From NCBI GenBank assembly GCA_018065145.1, contig JAGHTW010000082.1, positions 1 to 44,723 of the forward strand: a DNA stretch of 44,723 nt, in the 5' to 3' direction. The notes below the pieces were generated by a model. That model had not been told where the DNA came from. It did no database searches and saw only the letters and a list, made by a program, of their open reading frames with translations. Positions within the stretch are counted from its first letter, which is position 1, and every line of letters starts with the position of its first letter. Positions 32,426-40,398 of this stretch are shown piece by piece. The DNA is from Candidatus Prevotella equi (lineage in GTDB: Bacteria; Bacteroidota; Bacteroidia; Bacteroidales; Bacteroidaceae). The position numbers were made by a program, and so were the translations under genes.

Positions 32426-32779
32426 ATGCTCCGACTGATAATCCTTGCGATAGTGCAAAGCACGCTATTGGCATTCGGCCAGGTGTTTCTGAAGATTGCC
32501 TTGCAGAGAATGGAACCATTTGCGTGGAGTGCGCATTTCTTTAAGTCCGCACTCACCAACTGGACTTTCGCACTCTCGGGACTCTCATTTGCTTCTGCAA
32601 GTATATTGTGGATGTATATGATAAAGCATTTCCCTTTGAGCGTAGCATATCCGCTGGGCTCGCTGAGTTATGCCATTTGTCTTGTGACGGCTGTTATCTT
32701 CTTTCACGAAACGGTGGATTATACTAAATGGATAGGCGTATTCCTGATTATGGCAGGATGCGCCATTATAGCAAGATGA
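32426..32779 (+). CDS. Small EamA/DMT-type membrane protein
   Basis: The 117-residue protein has four predicted membrane helices (about 3-22, 36-63, 72-90 and 95-116) and resembles the small half-size DMT permeases such as the ArnE/ArnF undecaprenyl-phosphate-aminoarabinose flippase and SMR proteins (AYPLGSLSYAICLVTAVIFFHE). Such proteins act as dimers. Given a glycosyltransferase and acyltransferases nearby, flipping of a lipid-linked intermediate across the inner membrane is a reasonable guess. It starts 21 bases after the second fused ketosynthase, and its stop overlaps the LolA-like start (ATGA). Confidence 0.85.
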   Translation: MLRLIILAIVQSTLLAFGQVFLKIALQRMEPFAWSAHFFKSALTNWTFALSGLSFASASILWMYMIKHFPLSVAYPLGSLSYAICLVTAVIFFHETVDYTKWIGVFLIMAGCAIIAR

Positions 32780-33357
32780 AAAAGTATATATGTATTATAA
32801 TGATGTGTCTCGCCTGTCTTACGGCAACGGCACAACAGACATCTTCTGACAAGAAAATCATACAGCGCATAACACAGACTGCCGCTGCTATGAAAAGCAT
32901 GCAGTGCGACTTCGTGCAGACAAGATACACGAAGATGTTGGGCGAGAAAGTCATATCAAAGGGTAAGATGTCCTACACCAAGCCGAACACGCTGAGATGG
33001 GAATATACCTCACCTAATGTATTCATCCTGTCGATGAAGGGTAACGCTGTCACCGTACAGAAGATGGAAGGTGGAAAAATTGTCAATGCGCAAAGCAATA
33101 AGTACGTGAAGCGACTGGCATCGTTTATACTCAGTGCCGTTACAGGACAGAGCCTCAACGATGCAAAGATGTTCAAAACAACAGCACAGGACAACGGCAA
33201 GGACTATATCATCACGCTCGTTCCGCTGAAGAAGGAGATGAAGCAGATGTATCCAAAGATGCAACTCACGTTCTCAAAGAAAAGCGAGATAGCAAGCCGT
33301 GTCATCATGTATGAGAGAAACGGTGACTATACGGATATAGAATTCACAAAACGCTAA
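32776..33357 (+). CDS. LolA-like periplasmic carrier protein
   Basis: The start is placed at MKKYICIIMMCLACLTATAQ, 48 bases inside the longest frame, because this gives a proper signal peptide and an ATGA overlap with the upstream permease gene. The mature part (about 173 residues) has the LolA-type sequence: SMQCDFVQTRYTKML near the start, GKMSYTKPNTLRWEY near 64-78 and the beta-rich C-terminal half. LolA shuttles lipoproteins to the outer membrane; homologues in aryl-polyene clusters are thought to carry the lipid-linked pigment. Total length is 193 residues. Confidence 0.88.
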   Translation: MKKYICIIMMCLACLTATAQQTSSDKKIIQRITQTAAAMKSMQCDFVQTRYTKMLGEKVISKGKMSYTKPNTLRWEYTSPNVFILSMKGNAVTVQKMEGGKIVNAQSNKYVKRLASFILSAVTGQSLNDAKMFKTTAQDNGKDYIITLVPLKKEMKQMYPKMQLTFSKKSEIASRVIMYERNGDYTDIEFTKR

Positions 33358-33368
33358 CCGACAACGCT

Positions 33369-33746
33369 ATGCAGCTAAAGAATAATCTCTACACCATCAC
33401 CGACAAGGAGACTAATGGCAACGACTGTTCCTTTACTCTCTCACTCATTAAGGACTGTGTGATATATAAGGCACATTTCCCAGAGAAGCCTATAACACCG
33501 GGAGTGTGCATAACACAGATTGCAAAGGAGTTGGCAGAGGAGACACTCAACTGTTGTCTGACACTTGTCAAGGTGAAGAATGTGAAGTTTATATCCATCA
33601 TCAATCCCCTTGAGACGCAGTCGGTGGTTTATGACATAAAGAACATAAAACAGGCAGATGGAGTTGTTTCGTTTCAGGCTGTGGCAAGAGACCAGGACAA
33701 CATCTTTGCCAAGATATCCATCGTATGTACAATATGCAACAGATAA
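33369..33746 (+). CDS. FabA/FabZ-type hot-dog protein
   Basis: The 125-residue protein carries the FabZ active-site signature HFPEKPITPGVCITQIA, with the catalytic His at 37 and the usual Pro-Gly after it. It is compact and ends soon after the core fold. The acid partner residue is in the helix (AKELAEETL). It is a second 3-hydroxyacyl-ACP dehydratase or an isomerase, distinct from the one at 28352. It is 11 bases after the LolA-like gene, and its end overlaps the glycosyltransferase start by up to 22 bases. Confidence 0.87.
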   Translation: MQLKNNLYTITDKETNGNDCSFTLSLIKDCVIYKAHFPEKPITPGVCITQIAKELAEETLNCCLTLVKVKNVKFISIINPLETQSVVYDIKNIKQADGVVSFQAVARDQDNIFAKISIVCTICNR

Positions 33747-35248
33747 ATCTCGATACACCTACGTCGCAGCAGCGACTTCGTTCCAGAGGTATATGCGTCA
33801 TCATACCGACGTATAACAATGCGGGAACGATAGCAGATGTCGTGGCAAGGGCAAAGGAGCAATGTGATGATGTTATTGTCGTAAACGACGGATGCACCGA
33901 TGATACCTCGCGAATACTGTCATCTATCACAGGCATTACGGTAGTCACATTATCCACAAACAGCGGTAAGGGACATGCGTTGAGAGAAGGATTCAGAAAG
34001 GCTTTGGACATGGGATTTGCCTATGCCATAACACTTGATGCTGACGGACAGCATTTCCCTGAGGATATACCAGCCTTGCTCAAGGCGAATATAGAAAACC
34101 CTGGTGCATTGCTCATAGGAGAAAGGAAGGACCTTGACAGCAAGGAGCGATCTGGTGGCAGTAAGTTCGCCAATGCATTCAGCAATTTCTGGTTTGCCGT
34201 ACAGACAGCGCAGAGACTCCGCGATACCCAGACAGGCTACAGATTATATCCTTTGCATAAGTTGCATGGACTATCGCTGCTTACATCACGCTACGAGGCA
34301 GAACTGGAGATAATAGTATTCGCAGCATGGCATGGTGTGAAACTCGTTCAGGTGCCTGTCAACGTGTTCTATCCTTCAAAGGAAGAACGCGTTTCGCATT
34401 TCAGACCATACGCCGACTTTACAAGAATCTCTATTCTTAATACCGTCCTATGTTTCCTTGCTGTGATATATGCCTTGCCACTGGCTGTCATAAGAAAGAC
34501 GTTGACGGTGTTGAGAACCGTTTATGCCCTACTTTTCTTCCTTATCTTCACGCTTTGCATTATGACTCCGTTGGCGAAACTGTTCATTCGTTTCAATAAA
34601 ATGGAGGAAGGCAATAGGCTGAAGCTGCATAAGATGTTGCAGTTTATGGGACAGTTCGTGATGTCATATCACGGAATACCTGGTGTGAAGTCGTCAATAG
34701 GAAACAAATACAACGAAGACTTCTCGCGTCCTGCCGTCATACTCTGCAATCATCAGTCGCATCTTGACCTTATGCCGATGTTGCAGCTCACGCATAAACT
34801 GGTTGTGCTGACAAAGGACTGGGTATGGAATAATCCTTTCTATGGCTATGTCATCAGAAATGCGGAGTTCTATCCCGTGTCAAGGGGCATGGAAGAGTTG
34901 CTGCCGCAGCTGCAATCGCTTGTGGAGCGAGGCTATAGCATCGTGGTTTATCCAGAGGGAACACGCTCCGAGGACTGTTCCATCAACAGATTCCATAAGG
35001 GTGCCTTCGCTCTTGCAAAAGAACTGGGCGTAGATATATTGCCAACGATACTCTATGGCGCGGGAAAGGTATTGCCAAAGAAAGCAAAACACCTGCACAA
35101 GGGCGTCATGCATATAGAGATAGACAGGAGATTCTCGCCTCAGGAACAGGAAGAGATAGGCGATTTGAGAATACGGTCACAGTGGTTCAGGAAATATTAT
35201 AAGAAGAGGTATCGCGAACTGTGCGATGAGTTTGAGCACTATGCATAG
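33725..35248 (+). CDS. Family 2 glycosyltransferase fused to PlsC-type acyltransferase
   Basis: The 507-residue protein has a GT-A family 2 domain (about 22-230; CVIIPTYNNAGTIADVV, VVNDGCTDD near 52-60, DADG at 105-108), two hydrophobic helices (about 238-258 and 264-290), and a C-terminal lysophospholipid acyltransferase domain (about 310-490; HX4D as HQSHLD at 343-348, PEGTRS at 410-415). The fused arrangement is characteristic of aryl-polyene clusters, where a sugar is thought to be added and acylated to make the lipid anchor. It starts at 33725, or 33734 if the second ATG is used. Its last eight bases overlap the next gene. Confidence 0.9.
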   Translation: MYNMQQINLDTPTSQQRLRSRGICVIIPTYNNAGTIADVVARAKEQCDDVIVVNDGCTDDTSRILSSITGITVVTLSTNSGKGHALREGFRKALDMGFAYAITLDADGQHFPEDIPALLKANIENPGALLIGERKDLDSKERSGGSKFANAFSNFWFAVQTAQRLRDTQTGYRLYPLHKLHGLSLLTSRYEAELEIIVFAAWHGVKLVQVPVNVFYPSKEERVSHFRPYADFTRISILNTVLCFLAVIYALPLAVIRKTLTVLRTVYALLFFLIFTLCIMTPLAKLFIRFNKMEEGNRLKLHKMLQFMGQFVMSYHGIPGVKSSIGNKYNEDFSRPAVILCNHQSHLDLMPMLQLTHKLVVLTKDWVWNNPFYGYVIRNAEFYPVSRGMEELLPQLQSLVERGYSIVVYPEGTRSEDCSINRFHKGAFALAKELGVDILPTILYGAGKVLPKKAKHLHKGVMHIEIDRRFSPQEQEEIGDLRIRSQWFRKYYKKRYRELCDEFEHYA

Positions 35249-36743
35249 GAAGAAGGTTGTTATAATAGGCAGCGGATGGGGCGGACTCACATCTGCTTAT
35301 ATCCTGCAGAGGAACGGTTATGACGTTACTGTGCTGGAACAGGGCGTGCAGCCTGGCGGTTGTCTGCAGTGCTTTACCAGAAAAGGCGCAAAGTTTGAGA
35401 CGGGAATGCATTTCATTGGCTCTGCCGATGAAGGGCAGACGATGCATCACATGATGCGGTACCTGAACATCCATGACAAGATAAGACTGGACAGGCTTGA
35501 TACCGATGGCTATGATACGATAGCGTTTGGCAACGAAAGATACAAGATACCTAACGGTGTGGAACCATTCGTGGAGAAACTGTCACAGCATTTCCCGAAA
35601 GAGACAGACAACCTGCGAAAGTATTGGGATATAATAAATAGCATCGCGGGTGCTTCAACGCTTAAGTCTCTTACGTCAGAGGAACGCGATTTGTCTGCAA
35701 GCACAGAGTATCAGCTGCTTAGCATGGACGAAGTGCTCGATGGTCTTTTCAAGGACGAGACGCTGAAGAATGTCCTTGCGGGAAGTATTCCGCTCTATTC
35801 GGCAGAACAGGGCAAGACACCGTTCTCGCAACATGCCTTCATCATGGACTTCTATAACCAGAGTGCCTTCCGCACTGTTGGAGGAAGTGACCAGATAGCA
35901 ACGGAACTGATAAAGAATATTCAGAATATCGGTGGAAGGGTTGTCACAAAGGCGAAGGCGATGACAATAGATTGCGACGGACCAGTGGCAAAGGGCGTGA
36001 TAACCGAGGATGAAACGTATTACCCTGCTGACTATGTCATAAGTACACCGCACCCTATGAGGACACTGGAGATGCTGCGTGACGCATCAGCCATACGACC
36101 AGCGTTCAGAAACAGGATACAGAGCCTCAAACAGACGGCTGCAACATTTGCCGTTTACATCACGTTCAAGGAGAATACCGTGCCGTATATGAATACCAAC
36201 TACTACGGATACAGCGGCAATACGCCATGGAACTGCGAGCATTATACGGAGGAAAACTGGCCAAAGGGATTCTTGTACATGCACATGTGTCATGAGGATA
36301 AACCGCAATATGCTAAGAGCGCCGTGGTACTGTCGTATATGGACATGAAGGATGTGGAGCAGTGGCAGAACACTACCGTAGAACACAGGGGCGAGGATTA
36401 TAAAGTGTTCAAGCAACGACATGCCGAGAAACTCCTGCAGACGCTGCAACAGCACTTCCCGGGAATACAACAGAGCATACAGGCGTATTATACTTCTACG
36501 CCATTGACGTATCTTGACTATACAGGTACGCAGGATGGTTCCATGTACGGCATAGCAAAGGACGTGACACTCGGCGTGGCGGGAAGGGTTCCTTACAGGA
36601 CAAAGATAAAGAACCTATATCTCGCGGGACAGAATGTGAACTCACATGGTATCCTTGGCGTGCTTGTCGGAACGATAGTGACGTGTTCGGAGATTGTGCC
36701 GCCTGCCGTTATTTACCAACAGATAAAAGAAAGCAACGAATAG
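35241..36743 (+). CDS. CrtI/phytoene-desaturase-like FAD oxidoreductase, copy 1
   Basis: The start is set at MHRKKVVIIGSGWGG (ATG 35241, overlapping the previous gene by eight bases), giving 500 residues. The dinucleotide fold GSGWGGLTSA near 9-18 and the acidic Glu of VLEQGVQPGG define a phytoene desaturase/RetSat-type flavoprotein. The C-terminal flavin segment reads DGSMYGIAKD and NLYLAGQNVNSHGILGVLVG. It should catalyse a desaturation, saturation or ring oxidation on the hydrophobic chain. It is a clear paralogue of the next gene, which starts seven bases after its stop. Carotenoid synthesis is unlikely since no phytoene synthase is present. Confidence 0.9.
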   Translation: MHRKKVVIIGSGWGGLTSAYILQRNGYDVTVLEQGVQPGGCLQCFTRKGAKFETGMHFIGSADEGQTMHHMMRYLNIHDKIRLDRLDTDGYDTIAFGNERYKIPNGVEPFVEKLSQHFPKETDNLRKYWDIINSIAGASTLKSLTSEERDLSASTEYQLLSMDEVLDGLFKDETLKNVLAGSIPLYSAEQGKTPFSQHAFIMDFYNQSAFRTVGGSDQIATELIKNIQNIGGRVVTKAKAMTIDCDGPVAKGVITEDETYYPADYVISTPHPMRTLEMLRDASAIRPAFRNRIQSLKQTAATFAVYITFKENTVPYMNTNYYGYSGNTPWNCEHYTEENWPKGFLYMHMCHEDKPQYAKSAVVLSYMDMKDVEQWQNTTVEHRGEDYKVFKQRHAEKLLQTLQQHFPGIQQSIQAYYTSTPLTYLDYTGTQDGSMYGIAKDVTLGVAGRVPYRTKIKNLYLAGQNVNSHGILGVLVGTIVTCSEIVPPAVIYQQIKESNE

Positions 36744-36749
36744 TGACAG

Positions 36750-38249
36750 ATGAATGAGAATGTCGTGATAATAGGTGCAGGACTGGGTGGACTCATCACC
36801 GCTGCTATATTGGCAAAGGAGGGAAAGAATGTCACTCTGATAGAGAAGAATGCTAATATTGGTGGTGGGCTGCAGAGCTTCAAGCGTTTCGGTGAGATGT
36901 TTGATGCTGGCATGCATATCATAGGAGGAATGAATGAGGGAGGAAATGTATATAGGATATGTGACTATCTCGGCATAAGGGAAAGGATGCATTACCGCCC
37001 TGTTGATGATGATTGCATGGATGAACTCTACTTCTATGAGGACAAGGCGACTTATCGTATAGCAAAGGGAAGGGAAGGATTCGTCAGTTCTCTTGCGTCC
37101 TACTTCCCTGACCAGAAAGAGAATCTGACGCGTTACGTGGAGGCAATGTATAACCTTACACAGGAGATGGACTTGTTCTATCTGCGTCCGGCGGCGAATA
37201 ATATATTTGACCACTCTGAAGAGTTCCTCTTGCCGGTGAAGGCGTTTATAGAGAAGTATATAACGGACAAGAAACTGCAGAGCGTATTGGCTTATATGAA
37301 TCCGTTGTATTCAGGAAAGGCTGACATGACACCGGCATATATTCATTCCATCATCAATATACTCTATATTAATGGTGCCTGCAGATTTGAGGATGGCTGC
37401 CAGTATTTTGCCGAACTGTTGAGAGACTTTATAGAGGAGCATGGCGGAAAGGTGATGCTTAATGATCCTGTGGTGAAGATATGTACCGAAGGAAGGATGA
37501 TAACATCCGTACTGACGCAGCAGGGCGTCACGGTGACGGGAGACTATTACATCTCTTCCATTCATCCTTGCTCTATGATAAAACTGCTTGATGACGAGAG
37601 CGTATTCCCAAAGTCTTTCAGGACGAGGATGAACGATATTCCAAATGCCTATTCCGCCTTTAGCCTTTATATAAAGGTGAAGCCTGAGACGGTGCGATAC
37701 GTTAATCATACAAGATATTTCATGTCGAGATATGATGAGATATGGAACTTCGACAAGAACGATGACGTATGGCCAAGAGGTATAATATTTGTTACACCAC
37801 CGGAAACACAACAAGGGGAATATAGCGATAAGGTGATCGTTACTACGCCGATGTGTTGGGAGGCTGTGAAGCAATGGGAAGATACGGTATTGGGAAAGAG
37901 AGACGATAGCTACACTGAATGGAAAGAGAGATGCAAGGACAGGATTCTGTGCTTGTTGGAAGAGGCTATGCCTGGCTTCAGCGAGAATATAGAGTGTGTC
38001 AATACTGCTTCACCACTGACCATACGTGACTATTTCAACGTGAAGGATGGTTCCATGTATGGCTTCGCAAAGGATTGCGATAACATAGCCATGTCGCAGT
38101 TGCCGGTCGTAACAAAGGTAAGGAACCTTTTGCTTACGGGACAGAATAATAACCTGCATGGCTTTTGTGGCGTATCGCTGACGGCAATAAACACCTGCGA
38201 GGTTATACTGGGAAGGGATTACATCATAAATAAACTGAATAATAAGTAA
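36750..38249 (+). CDS. CrtI/phytoene-desaturase-like FAD oxidoreductase, copy 2
   Basis: The 499-residue protein shows the same layout as copy 1: NVVIIGAGLGGLITAAI near the start, LIEKNANIGGGLQSF, and a C-terminal DGSMYGFAKD with NLLLTGQNNNLHGFCGVSL. Shared segments such as GMHFIG/GMHIIG and the last 60 residues show that the two arose by tandem duplication, though they are well diverged. They may form a heterodimer or act in sequence. The stop overlaps the ATG of the acyltransferase (TAATG). The substrate is unknown; a role on the polyene chain or aryl head is inference from context. Confidence 0.9.
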   Translation: MNENVVIIGAGLGGLITAAILAKEGKNVTLIEKNANIGGGLQSFKRFGEMFDAGMHIIGGMNEGGNVYRICDYLGIRERMHYRPVDDDCMDELYFYEDKATYRIAKGREGFVSSLASYFPDQKENLTRYVEAMYNLTQEMDLFYLRPAANNIFDHSEEFLLPVKAFIEKYITDKKLQSVLAYMNPLYSGKADMTPAYIHSIINILYINGACRFEDGCQYFAELLRDFIEEHGGKVMLNDPVVKICTEGRMITSVLTQQGVTVTGDYYISSIHPCSMIKLLDDESVFPKSFRTRMNDIPNAYSAFSLYIKVKPETVRYVNHTRYFMSRYDEIWNFDKNDDVWPRGIIFVTPPETQQGEYSDKVIVTTPMCWEAVKQWEDTVLGKRDDSYTEWKERCKDRILCLLEEAMPGFSENIECVNTASPLTIRDYFNVKDGSMYGFAKDCDNIAMSQLPVVTKVRNLLLTGQNNNLHGFCGVSLTAINTCEVILGRDYIINKLNNK

Positions 38250-39391
38250 TGGAAGAGAAATTCGAAGATATACGTCCGTACAGGGATGACGAGATACCTG
38301 CTGCAATGGAGAGAATAGCAGCAAGCACCTCGTTTCCCTTGCTCGCATCATACGTGTTTCCGGAACGAAACCTGGATGATGTGAGAAATGAACTGAAATC
38401 ATACAAGACGATACGGGAGTTCCAGTTGGGAATAATGTATTGGGCTAACAAGAGGATAATAGAGAAGAGTATTTCTGAGTTCACGTTCAGCGGCATAGAG
38501 TATCTCTCCACCGACAAGAATTATCTATATGTGTCTAATCACAGAGACATAATGCTCGATGCATCTTTGCTGCAGAATGTGCTTACCGACAACGGACATG
38601 ACACCAGCGAGATAACCTTTGGCGCTAACCTAATGCAGGGACAGGTGGTTATTGATGTGGGTAAGTCGAACAAGATGTTCAAAGTGGCGCGTCCTGGTGG
38701 CAGCGTAAAGGATTTCTATAATGCTTCTATCACCCTCTCGGAGTATATCCGCCATGTCATAACAGAGAGAAATCAGTCTGTCTGGATAGCGCAGCGCAAC
38801 GGAAGAACGAAGAATGGAATAGACCGTACAGACCAGGGAATCGTGAAGATGTTTGGTATGAGTATGTCGAATGATAAGGTGCGGGCGCTTGCCGAACTGA
38901 ACATCGTGCCTGTGTCGGTGTCCTATGAATGGGAATCGTGTGACTTGCTCAAGACAATGGAACTGTACGAGCGAGAGTTGGGACCGTACCTGAAGAAACC
39001 AGGAGAGGACCTTAACAGTATTCTTACCGGAATCACGCAAAGGAAGGGTAATGTGCATTTTGAGATATGCAAGCCTATAACACCCGAAGAACTGGAAGAA
39101 CTGTCGGACATGACATCTAATGAGTTCAACAAGAATGTCGCAAACATAATGGACAAGCGCATCTGTTCTGCTTATAAACTGTTCCCGAATAATTATATCG
39201 CCCATGACATATTGTATGGCAATACAAAATATGCATCAATGTATTCGCAGGAACAGAAAGATGCCTTCGTAAAGCACATGAAGAAATTGGACCGTTACTC
39301 TGAGGACTGTAATGTGGAGAAGTTATATGAGATATTCTTGGGAATATATGCTAATCCTGTAGAGAGTAAAAAAACTTTTTGTAATGCGTAA
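38249..39391 (+). CDS. Lysophospholipid-type acyltransferase, stand-alone
   Basis: The 380-residue protein is related to glycerol-3-phosphate acyltransferases. Its NH(X)nD motif is VSNHRDIMLD near 95-104, in which His98 and Asp104 are separated by five residues rather than the usual four. Further motifs follow (RPGGSVKDFYNAS, WIAQRNGRTKNG) in the positions of the substrate-binding blocks. There is no membrane helix at the N-terminus. The C-terminal 120 residues are extra. It is the third acyltransferase in the cluster. Its ATG overlaps the previous stop, and its stop overlaps the hydrolase gene by eight bases. Confidence 0.82.
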   Translation: MEEKFEDIRPYRDDEIPAAMERIAASTSFPLLASYVFPERNLDDVRNELKSYKTIREFQLGIMYWANKRIIEKSISEFTFSGIEYLSTDKNYLYVSNHRDIMLDASLLQNVLTDNGHDTSEITFGANLMQGQVVIDVGKSNKMFKVARPGGSVKDFYNASITLSEYIRHVITERNQSVWIAQRNGRTKNGIDRTDQGIVKMFGMSMSNDKVRALAELNIVPVSVSYEWESCDLLKTMELYERELGPYLKKPGEDLNSILTGITQRKGNVHFEICKPITPEELEELSDMTSNEFNKNVANIMDKRICSAYKLFPNNYIAHDILYGNTKYASMYSQEQKDAFVKHMKKLDRYSEDCNVEKLYEIFLGIYANPVESKKTFCNA

Positions 39392-40289
39392 ATCATATTA
39401 TTTAACCATCTTGCTGCTTTTTGTCTCTGTCATCATGTTTGCCGAACCAAAGGTAAGCATCTGGGAAGGCACAAAGGTGAAAGCAAAGAATGTGACAATA
39501 GAGATATTCCTGCCAGAGAATGCAACGCATGCTACACCGGCTGTGATAGTATGTCCCGGTGGTAGTTACTGCTGGCACGACTATGACGTGGAGGGCGTGA
39601 CGGTGGCGAAATGGCTGAGGGATAATGGTATTGCCGCCTTCGTACTGAAATATAGGGTACAGGGCGTCTTTGACTTTCTATGGCGTACCCGCTATATATA
39701 TAAGGGACACCAGCATCCGCAGATGATACAGGACTGTCAGCGTGCACTGCAATATATCAGGAGCAAAGCCGATGAATACAACATCGACAAGCATAAGGTT
39801 GGCGCTATGGGTTTCTCTGCCGGAGGACATCTGGTTATGTCGTTGGGAACATACTACAATACCGATTTCCTCAAGCCGCTGGGAATAAACCATGCGGAGT
39901 CATTGCGCCCGGACTTTGTCGCACCGATATATCCTGTTGTGACATTATCCGAGAAGGTGGTGCATAAGCGCTCGCGCAGAGCCTTGCTGGGAGAATACGG
40001 AAAGAGAAAGAAGGTGATGCGCGACTCACTGTCGGTGGAAAGGCACGTACAGGACGACTGCCCGCCTGTCTTCCTCGTAAACTGCAAGGACGATCCGATA
40101 GTGAAGTATCAGAACTCCATGCTGCTTGATTCCGCATTGACAAGGAAGAATATACCACACATCTATCTGCAGTACAACACCGGCGGTCATGGCTTCGGCG
40201 CCTCAGACACACACGGAACAGAAGAATGCAGACAATGGAAAAATGAATTCCTAAACTGGCTAAAGCAGCGCGTAATGCACAATTCATAA
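39384..40289 (+). CDS. Secreted alpha/beta hydrolase (BD-FAE/acetyl-esterase-like)
   Basis: The 301-residue protein has an N-terminal signal peptide or anchor (MRKSYYLTILLLFVSVIMFA), an oxyanion strand CPGGSYCW, the nucleophile elbow GFSAGG with Ser145, a DDP segment for the acid, and a late HGFG for the histidine. This looks like an active serine esterase of the acetyl-xylan-esterase/BD-FAE type, expected in the periplasm. In the cluster it could trim or transfer the acyl chain; that is inference. A 109-base AT-rich gap follows, the longest inside the second half of the cluster. Confidence 0.85.
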   Translation: MRKSYYLTILLLFVSVIMFAEPKVSIWEGTKVKAKNVTIEIFLPENATHATPAVIVCPGGSYCWHDYDVEGVTVAKWLRDNGIAAFVLKYRVQGVFDFLWRTRYIYKGHQHPQMIQDCQRALQYIRSKADEYNIDKHKVGAMGFSAGGHLVMSLGTYYNTDFLKPLGINHAESLRPDFVAPIYPVVTLSEKVVHKRSRRALLGEYGKRKKVMRDSLSVERHVQDDCPPVFLVNCKDDPIVKYQNSMLLDSALTRKNIPHIYLQYNTGGHGFGASDTHGTEECRQWKNEFLNWLKQRVMHNS

Positions 40290-40350
40290 TGCATAATTCA
40301 TAATTCATAATGCACAATTTTCAATTTTCAATTTTCAATTTTTAATTTTA
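40283..40350. repeat. AT-rich simple repeats between hydrolase and exporter
   Basis: CATAATGCATAATT-type words (to about 40315) are followed by four TTTCAAT-type words (to about 40350). The first word is the reverse complement of the repeat at 10489-10516. Confidence 0.6.
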
Positions 40351-40355
40351 ATTTG

Positions 40356-40376
40356 TTGTGTTCGTTGCAGCACTGC
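40356..40376 (+). promoter_or_regulatory. 21-nt near-perfect palindrome before the exporter gene
   Basis: Positions 40356-40376 read the same on both strands except the centre base, giving a strong 10-bp hairpin or a dimer-binding site 22 bases before the exporter ATG. No T tract follows, so it is not a plain terminator. Confidence 0.5.
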
Positions 40377-40398
40377 TGCAACGCTCTTCCCCCTACCC

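Noticed and set aside
35241..38249. Carotenoid biosynthesis locus
   Set aside because: CrtI-like enzymes are present but no phytoene synthase, cyclase or prenyl synthase gene is in the window, and the context is ketosynthases and ACPs.
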